Assembly (NCBI GenBank): GCA_024742575.1
Contig: JANSYF010000005.1
Span: 40,494-104,493 of the forward strand
Source: Paracoccaceae bacterium
Lineage (GTDB): Bacteria; Pseudomonadota; Alphaproteobacteria; Rhodobacterales; Rhodobacteraceae
Length of the DNA stretch: 64,000 nt
Direction: 5' to 3'
Both the position numbers and the translations under genes were made by a program. Below the pieces are notes generated by a model. That model had not been told where the DNA came from. It saw only the letters and a list, made by a program, of their open reading frames with translations, and did no database searches. Shown piece after piece: positions 58,609-64,000 of the stretch (its first letter is position 1; the number at the start of each line of letters is the position of its first letter).

Positions 58609-60432
58609 TCAGCTCAACATGCCGCGCCCGTGTCCAACTGCCGATTGCAGCGATTTTATCACCACGAAAGCATCTCGAAGATGACTTCGCTCAAAGTCCG
58701 ACAGATCCGTCGGGCTTAGAAAATTGTCTGGCATGACGCCAGTACGAACCTGCTCGGCCTGATGTTCGAGCCGCTTTTCCGCGATCAGGTCGTAGGCATC
58801 GCGTAGATCCTGCCCGCCGGATGCGCTTAGCACGCCAGCAGCAATCGCCGCCTCAAGCCGGGCTGCGGTGTTCACAGCCGTCAGTTTGCCTTGCAGGGCA
58901 TAGATACGCCCCAGATCGACCACGGGCACCACACCGTTGTGTTTGAGGTCGATCATATTCTTGTGCTCGCCCGACCGGATCGTCGCGAAGCCGCGCAACA
59001 GGCCCAGCGGCGGTGTGTGTTTGAGCGAGTTCGACACCATATGGGCCACAAAGATCGAATTGGCCGATGCCTTACGCAGGGTTTCGGCCTGCAGGTCTTC
59101 AAACAGCCGCGTTGCTCCGCCGATGGGGCGCAGGTCGAACATGACGCTTGCCAGCATCTGCGCTTCGGGCGATGGGGTCTTGATCCAGCCAGCGAAATAC
59201 TCGCGCCAGACGCGCACGGGCTGCCGCCAGCGCGGATTGGTCGCCATCATGTCACCGGGGCAGTAGACGTATCCGCAGGTGTCCAACCCGTCGCAGACGA
59301 ACCGTGCAAGGGCTTCGAAATAGGGCATGTCGGCGTCAGTCACACTGTCGTCCAGAAACAGGCAATTGTCCTGATCGCTGACGCCGGTCTGTTCCTGTCG
59401 CCCTTGCGATCCGCAAGCGAGCCAGAGATATGGCACTGGCGGTGCACCGAGTTTCTCTTCAGCCAGCGCCAGAAGGCGGCGCGTCGCCGTGTCAGCCACA
59501 TCGGTGATCAGTCGGGTAATGACCTCATGACGGTTACCGCCCGCTACGAGCTGTGCCAGCAATCTGGGAATTCGTTTTGTGACCGATGCCATCGCAACTG
59601 CAGAATTCGAATGGGCAATCTCAGATACCAGCTCAGCCGAACTGACAGCTTGAAAACGGGTCAGATCGGTCTGGGTGACAATGCCCACCAGTTTGCCGCT
59701 TTGACACACTGGAATATGGCCAATCCGTCGCTCCATCATCATGTGCAACACATCCGATCCGATGGCAGACGGGGGCAGGGTGACCGGATCGGGGGTCATC
59801 ACTTTGGTGACCGGTGTGTCAAACCGTAACCCATCGCCGACCACCTTGCCTGACAGATCGCGGATCGTAACAATCCCCTGCAAGGACTCGTTCTGCGCAA
59901 CGCAGATCGAAGACACCCGGGCATCGCGCATCAGTCGTGCAGCGGTCTGCACATTCGTGTCGGGTGGACATGTCAAAGGTGTGGCTGCCATCAACGCCTC
60001 GACACGTGTGGTCGCCAAATTTGCGGTTTTCGGTTTCTCGGTCCGGCTTCGGTCGAAAAACCGCCGAAACGCGGGGTCGTCTTTCATCGCTTCGTGAAAC
60101 CGCATTGCCGGAAGAACCAGCAGGGTTGTGTTCGTCATCGCCCGCGCCGAGGTTAGGCTGGCCCCGTCACGCAGCAATCCACGTTCGCCAAAGGAATTGC
60201 GCGGACCCAGCAAAGAGACGGGTACATCGTGTTCGTCCCGGACCTCTACATCGCCTTGATAGACGACGTACAGTCCCTCCAATTTTGCACTCAGCGCGTA
60301 GATCTCTTCGCCGTCCGCAAAGGTTTTGACCGCGAACGCGTCAATCAAAGTCCGAAGCGCCGCGGGTTCCATCGCGTCATAAGGATGGATGGCCGAAAGA
60401 AACCGGGAAATCGAGTGGGGATCAAGTGTCAT
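58609..60432 (-). CDS. cNMP-binding, CBS and DUF294 nucleotidyltransferase-like protein
   Basis: A 607-residue cytosolic protein. Domain order: cyclic-nucleotide-binding fold (about 25-125, GLYVVYQGDVEVRDEHDVPVSLLGPRNSFGERGLL), two CBS domains (about 150-270, TPVTKVMTPDPVTLPPSA, IGHIPVCQSGKLVGIVTQTDLTR), and a DUF294 nucleotidyltransferase domain (WLACGSQGRQEQTGVSDQDNCLFLDD, near 340-370) with its helical C-terminal part. Such proteins sit beside acetate symporter genes in many proteobacteria and may modify or sense adenylylated proteins. Exact activity unproven. Confidence 0.88.
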   Translation of the reverse strand: MTLDPHSISRFLSAIHPYDAMEPAALRTLIDAFAVKTFADGEEIYALSAKLEGLYVVYQGDVEVRDEHDVPVSLLGPRNSFGERGLLRDGASLTSARAMTNTTLLVLPAMRFHEAMKDDPAFRRFFDRSRTEKPKTANLATTRVEALMAATPLTCPPDTNVQTAARLMRDARVSSICVAQNESLQGIVTIRDLSGKVVGDGLRFDTPVTKVMTPDPVTLPPSAIGSDVLHMMMERRIGHIPVCQSGKLVGIVTQTDLTRFQAVSSAELVSEIAHSNSAVAMASVTKRIPRLLAQLVAGGNRHEVITRLITDVADTATRRLLALAEEKLGAPPVPYLWLACGSQGRQEQTGVSDQDNCLFLDDSVTDADMPYFEALARFVCDGLDTCGYVYCPGDMMATNPRWRQPVRVWREYFAGWIKTPSPEAQMLASVMFDLRPIGGATRLFEDLQAETLRKASANSIFVAHMVSNSLKHTPPLGLLRGFATIRSGEHKNMIDLKHNGVVPVVDLGRIYALQGKLTAVNTAARLEAAIAAGVLSASGGQDLRDAYDLIAEKRLEHQAEQVRTGVMPDNFLSPTDLSDFERSHLRDAFVVIKSLQSAVGHGRGMLS

Positions 60433-60453
60433 GAAAAGACCTGTTGTCCTATG

Positions 60454-60487
60454 TAAAAAGTCCCGCCCCGGAATACCGGCGCGGGAC
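60454..60487 (-). terminator. Rho-independent terminator after the ActP gene
   Basis: On the minus strand a long GC stem (GTCCCGC...GCGGGAC, with inner CCGG pairs) is followed by TTTTT. It lies 45 bases downstream of the symporter stop and before the DUF294 gene, so part of transcription should stop here. Confidence 0.85.
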
Positions 60488-60531
60488 CGCAGTGTCAGGG
60501 GGGCGCCGCCAAAGCGACGCCTCCTGTTGGC

Positions 60532-62313
60532 TTAGTGGTCCTGAGCCGCGCCTGCGCCACGGGGAACGCGCACGCTTTCGACCAGCTCTTCGATCTCTTG
60601 CGGGATCGGTGCGGTCATCTTGGAAACGGTGAAGGCAACTGCAAAGTTGATCATCGCACCGACTGCACCAAAGCTTGTCGATTTGATCGTGCCAAGCAGC
60701 GGATCAGCATCGGTAAAGCTGTTGGTGTCCGGAATAAAGAACCAACCCTTGTGCAGGAAGATGTAGATCAGCGTCACGATCAGACCTGCCAGCATACCAG
60801 CAACCGCACCTTTGTTGTTCACCTTCGTGAAGATGCCCATCATCAGTGCCGGGAAGATCGACGCCGCTGCCAGACCAAAGGCCAAGGCAACCGTTTGCGC
60901 CGCAAATCCCGGAGGATTGAGACCCAGATATGTCGCCACAGCAATCGCCACCGCCATCGCGATCCGGGCTGACAGAAGTTCGCCCTTTTCCGAAATGCTC
61001 GGGTTTAGCTGACCTTTGATCAGGTCGTGGGATACCGCCGACGAAATCGCCAACAACAGTCCCGCCGCTGTCGACAAAGCCGCGGCAAGGCCGCCCGCTG
61101 CCACCAGACCGATCACCCAACCCGGTAGGTTGGCAATCTCGGGATTGGCTAGAACAAGGATGTCACGGTTGAAGTTGGTCAGCTCGTTGCCTTCCCAGCC
61201 TTCGGTTGCGGCACGTTCCTGCATCGCGGGGCTTGCATCGTTGTAGTATTGGATGCGGCCGTCGCCATTTTTGTCTTCCCAGCCCAAAAGGCCGGTTTGC
61301 TGCCATGTCGCCATCCAGTCATAGGCTGGATCGGACTCGATGGTTTCGACGCTGACCGCTTCACCACTCGTGCCATTCGGCCAGAACTGTTCGGTGATGT
61401 TGAGGCGTGCCATCGCACCAACCGCCGGGGCAGTGAGGTACAGAAGCGCAATAAAGACAAGCGCCCAACCAGCGGACCAACGGGCGTCAGCCACGCGCGG
61501 TACGGTGAAGAAGCGCATGATGACGTGTGGCAGACCAGCTGTACCAATCATCAAAGACAGGGTGAACAGCACCATGTTGAAGGTGTCGCCGTGGTGCGCC
61601 GTGTATTCATTGAACCCAAGCTCGGCCACGATCTGATCCAGCTTCTGCAACAGGGGCAGACCGCTTTCCACTTCGGTACCAAAGAGGCCCAGACCTGGGA
61701 TCGGGTTGCCCGTCAGCTGGAGTGAGATGAACACAGCCGGAATGGTATAGGCCATGATCAGCACGACATACTGTGCAACCTGCGTATAGGTCACGCCTTT
61801 CATGCCGCCGAAAACCGCGTAGGCAAACACCACACACGCACCGATCAACAGACCGGCTGTGTTGCTAACCTCAAGGAAACGGCCAAAGGCAACGCCCACA
61901 CCGGTCATCTGACCGATCACGTAGGTAAGCGATGCCACCAAAAGGCTGATCACGGCAACCAGACGCGCAGTCGGGCTGTAGAAACGATCGCCGATGAATT
62001 CAGAGACCGTGTATTTGCCGAATTTACGCAGGTAGGGGGCCAGCAGCAGCGCCAGAAGCACGTAACCACCTGTCCAACCCATCAGGAAGGTCGAATTGTC
62101 ATAGCCGGTAAATGCAATCAGGCCCGCCATCGAGATGAACGAGGCTGCCGACATCCAGTCCGCCGCGGTTGCCATGCCGTTGGTGACGGGGTGAATGCCC
62201 CGACCGGCTGCGTAGAATTCCGAAGTGGAGCCCGCGCGGGCCCAAATCGCGATGCCGATATAAAGCGCAAAGGACGCGCCCACAAACAGCAGGTTAATGG
62301 TAAACTGATCCAT
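60532..62313 (-). CDS. actP: Sodium:solute symporter, ActP/VC_2705-type acetate permease
   Basis: A 593-residue, about 13-helix symporter. Motifs include FYAAGRGIHPVTNGMATAADWMSAASFISMAGLI, VSEFIGDRFYSPTARLVAVISLLVASLTYVIGQMTGVGVAFGRFLE, GTAGLPHVIMRFFTVPRVADARWSAGWAL and AGGLAAALSTAAGLLLAISSAVSHDLIKG. This fits the ActP/actP-like clade paired with a DUF4212 protein. A soluble insert (about residues 330-385, with DKNGDGRIQYYNDAS resembling an EF-hand-type calcium loop) is typical of that clade. It lies five bases after the DUF4212 stop. Confidence 0.92.
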   Translation of the reverse strand: MDQFTINLLFVGASFALYIGIAIWARAGSTSEFYAAGRGIHPVTNGMATAADWMSAASFISMAGLIAFTGYDNSTFLMGWTGGYVLLALLLAPYLRKFGKYTVSEFIGDRFYSPTARLVAVISLLVASLTYVIGQMTGVGVAFGRFLEVSNTAGLLIGACVVFAYAVFGGMKGVTYTQVAQYVVLIMAYTIPAVFISLQLTGNPIPGLGLFGTEVESGLPLLQKLDQIVAELGFNEYTAHHGDTFNMVLFTLSLMIGTAGLPHVIMRFFTVPRVADARWSAGWALVFIALLYLTAPAVGAMARLNITEQFWPNGTSGEAVSVETIESDPAYDWMATWQQTGLLGWEDKNGDGRIQYYNDASPAMQERAATEGWEGNELTNFNRDILVLANPEIANLPGWVIGLVAAGGLAAALSTAAGLLLAISSAVSHDLIKGQLNPSISEKGELLSARIAMAVAIAVATYLGLNPPGFAAQTVALAFGLAAASIFPALMMGIFTKVNNKGAVAGMLAGLIVTLIYIFLHKGWFFIPDTNSFTDADPLLGTIKSTSFGAVGAMINFAVAFTVSKMTAPIPQEIEELVESVRVPRGAGAAQDH

Positions 62314-62318
62314 GGCTA

Positions 62319-62606
62319 TTATTCCTCCTCGACGCCGTATTCTTTATCGAGCTTGTTCATCCGCCAGGCGTAGAAAAAGATCAGCCCGAGAAAGACGAGG
62401 ATCGATCCTTGCTGGGCGAACCAGAAACCAAGGTCAGTGCCCCCGACGGAAATGCCTGACAACATCGGGCGAAGCAGAATGCCGAACCCGAACGAACAGA
62501 TTGCCCAGATCACCAGGCTCACCAAAATGATGCGCACATTGGCTGCCCAATAGCCCGCATCGGACTTCTGGCCAGCTTGTGCTGATTGAGATTTTTGATC
62601 CGCCAT
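62319..62606 (-). CDS. DUF4212 small subunit of the symporter
   Basis: A 95-residue protein, two membrane helices (VRIILVSLVIWAICSFGFGILL and FWFAQQGSILVFLGLIFFYAWRMNKLD). This is the small partner that always goes with VC_2705-type symporters. Start at ATG 62604-62606 with GGAGGACCCGCT upstream; the longer frame has no support. Acetate uptake is the probable role. Confidence 0.9.
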   Translation of the reverse strand: MADQKSQSAQAGQKSDAGYWAANVRIILVSLVIWAICSFGFGILLRPMLSGISVGGTDLGFWFAQQGSILVFLGLIFFYAWRMNKLDKEYGVEEE

Positions 62607-62698
62607 AGCGGGTCCTCCTCTTCCTCCGTTGACGTGCCCCACCTGCGCGGGGAAACGTATTCTGTTTATTGTGATGGAGCGGCGCGCGCGCCGTCCGC
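62607..62698. other. adk-DUF4212 gap
   Basis: About 90 bases holding a GC hairpin (GGCGCGC/GCGCGCC, near 62680-62692) and GGAGGAAGAGGAGGACCCGC upstream of the DUF4212 start. May contain a weak promoter for the symporter genes. Confidence 0.3.
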
Positions 62699-63391
62699 TT
62701 AGCGTGTCGCGTTCGCAGCAAGCGTGCTTAGCTGCGTGGCGATATCGTCGATGGCACCCATCGCATCGACGCGGGCCAACGCGCCCTGTGCGTCGTAAAA
62801 AGCGATGAGTGGGGCAGTCTGTTCATGATAGGCAGCTAACCGCGCGCCGACGGTTTCAGCATTGTCATCCGCGCGACGCTTGAAATCGGTGCCATTGCAC
62901 TTGTCGCACTGGCCATCTGTCAGGGGTGCTTTGAAGCTGTCGTGATAGCCTTCACCGCATGTGCCACAGGTGAAACGGCCCGAAATCCGGTCCACCATTG
63001 CCGCATCATCAACTTCAAGGCTGATGGCTGCGTTGATCTTCTGACCGGTCTCAGACAGAAGTGTATCAAGCGCCTCAGCCTGAACCGTGGTGCGCGGAAA
63101 GCCATCCAGAATGACACCCTTTGCGCAGTCGGCGTCGGCCAGCCGATCACGCAGGATCGCGATGACGATCGCGTCGCTCACCAGATCGCCCGCTTCCATG
63201 ACCGCTTTGGCCGCCTTTCCCGCTTCGGTGCCCGCCGCGACAGCTGCGCGCAAAAGGTCGCCCGTGCTTAGTTGAACAAAGCCGAACTGCTCTTCCAACA
63301 TACGCGCCTGCGTGCCTTTGCCAGCGCCCGGAGGGCCAAGCAGGATCAGGACGGGCGCTGTTGTGGGTGTTGTGTTGCCGTCCATTGCCAT
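62699..63391 (-). CDS. adk: Adenylate kinase
   Basis: A 230-residue long-form adenylate kinase: LILLGPPGAGKGTQARML (P-loop), STGDLLRAAV, VILDGFPRTTVQAEAL, and a zinc-type lid with CGTCGEGYH and CDKCNGTDFKRRADDNAETVGARL. It equilibrates AMP, ADP and ATP and would recycle AMP from the neighbouring acetyl-CoA synthetase. The ATG at 63389-63391 shares a base with the acs stop (TGATG), so translation is coupled. Confidence 0.95.
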   Translation of the reverse strand: MAMDGNTTPTTAPVLILLGPPGAGKGTQARMLEEQFGFVQLSTGDLLRAAVAAGTEAGKAAKAVMEAGDLVSDAIVIAILRDRLADADCAKGVILDGFPRTTVQAEALDTLLSETGQKINAAISLEVDDAAMVDRISGRFTCGTCGEGYHDSFKAPLTDGQCDKCNGTDFKRRADDNAETVGARLAAYHEQTAPLIAFYDAQGALARVDAMGAIDDIATQLSTLAANATR

Positions 63392-64000
63392 CACTCCCGG
63401 TTCATCCGGTTTTCGATGAGGTCATCGACGACGGATGGGTCTGCGAGGGTGGATGTGTCGCCCAATGCGCCGTAGTCGTTTTCTGCGATCTTGCGCAGGA
63501 TGCGGCGCATGATTTTGCCCGAGCGTGTTTTCGGCAGGCCGGGGGCCCATTGGATGAGGTCGGGGCTTGCGATGGGGCCGATTTCGGTGCGGACCCAGGT
63601 GCGCAGTTCTTTGGTTAGCTCGTCGCTGGGCTCAACGCCGTTCATCAGGGTGACGTAGCAATAGATGCCCTGACCCTTGATGGCATGCGGATAGCCGACC
63701 ACGGCAGCCTCGGCCACTTTGGCATGGGCCACCAGCGCCGATTCCACTTCGGCCGTGCCCATGCGGTGGCCCGACACGTTGATCACGTCGTCCACGCGGC
63801 CGGTGATCCAGTAATCCCCGTCAGCGTCGCGCTTGCAGCCGTCGCCCGAGAAGTAATAACCCTTGTAGTCCGAGAAGTAGGTCTTCTCGAACCGGTCGTG
63901 ATCACCCCAGACGGTGCGCATCTGCCCCGGCCAGCTGTCCTTGATCGCCAGCACGCCTTCTGTCGGGCTGGCATGGATTTCCTCGCCCGATTGCGGGTCG
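63391..64000 (-). CDS. acs: Acetyl-CoA synthetase, C-terminal part (window edge)
   Basis: The last 203 residues of Acs, which makes acetyl-CoA from acetate, ATP and CoA. Visible motifs are [42 protein letters not shown] (the A8 hinge), [15 protein letters not shown], and [18 protein letters not shown] with the catalytic lysine that is regulated by acetylation. The N-terminal two-thirds lie beyond the edge. It is the first visible gene of the acetate-use cluster acs-adk-DUF4212-actP. Confidence 0.97.
   Translation of the reverse strand, partial: DPQSGEEIHASPTEGVLAIKDSWPGQMRTVWGDHDRFEKTYFSDYKGYYFSGDGCKRDADGDYWITGRVDDVINVSGHRMGTAEVESALVAHAKVAEAAVVGYPHAIKGQGIYCYVTLMNGVEPSDELTKELRTWVRTEIGPIASPDLIQWAPGLPKTRSGKIMRRILRKIAENDYGALGDTSTLADPSVVDDLIENRMNRE

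Noticed and set aside
1..64000. CRISPR arrays, rRNA genes and prophage genes
   Set aside because: No regularly spaced direct repeats, no rRNA segments and no phage structural genes were seen.

Overview
The window looks like chromosomal DNA of a Rhodobacterales alphaproteobacterium of the marine Roseobacter type. The basis is gene order and protein character: carA beside a YqeY gene, an aa3-type ctaD, the run holB-tmk-dacA-SPOR between two tRNA genes, an RTX/DUF4214 protein, and the acs-adk-DUF4212-actP acetate locus. Composition is GC-rich throughout and no transposase or integrase was found, so no recent mobile insertion is obvious.

Bases 1-18,240 are mainly housekeeping: carA (5' part), yqeY, a GT-A-like protein, DUF2244, a ccdAB toxin-antitoxin pair, ctaD, a Tat-exported PhoX phosphatase, lipB, a LytTR/DUF2306 divergent pair, tRNA-Leu(GAG), a GntR regulator with an AbrB-type permease and a clear operator, an AEC carrier, an MBL hydrolase, tatD, holB, tmk, dacA, a SPOR lipoprotein and tRNA-Ser(TGA).

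Bases 18,600-36,200 are the most unusual part: a putative glycoconjugate synthesis and export locus. It holds two paralogous MurG-like glycosyltransferases of the predicted COG4671 type, one of them fused behind a complete response-regulator receiver domain. It also has three GT4 enzymes, galU, three divergent APH-fold kinases, an MsbA-type ABC exporter, a histidine phosphatase, and a divergent histidine kinase/NtrC-like regulator pair whose AAA+ domain has lost the sigma54-contact loop and Walker B acids. A decayed ugd (UDP-glucose dehydrogenase) fragment and an RTX/DUF4214 protein close the locus. The arrangement suggests phospho-signalling acting on transcription and directly on a glycosyltransferase. 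The product is unknown.

Bases 36,200-43,600 carry an overlapping operon of a renalase-like FAD enzyme, an ICMT-like membrane methyltransferase, a UbiG-like methyltransferase and a DUF4149-like protein; then a DEAD-box helicase and an IorAB-type molybdenum hydroxylase.

Bases 43,700-56,670 look like a catabolic island. A translationally coupled operon encodes a succinate dehydrogenase/fumarate reductase-like complex (order B-C-D-A, with the flavinylation histidine apparently replaced by cysteine), a split class I fumarase, a sulfite-oxidase-family molybdoenzyme and a ThDP enzyme. It is followed by GST, TauE/SafE and LysR genes divergent from a tctCBA tripartite carboxylate transporter. I infer uptake of a succinate-like acid, dehydrogenation, hydration and further breakdown; the substrate is not identifiable from sequence.

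Bases 56,660-64,000 hold the acetate locus, all on the minus strand: acs (3' part), adk, DUF4212, an ActP-like symporter, a cNMP-CBS-DUF294 protein, a small membrane protein and a membrane-anchored DEDDh exonuclease with a PAS-like domain.
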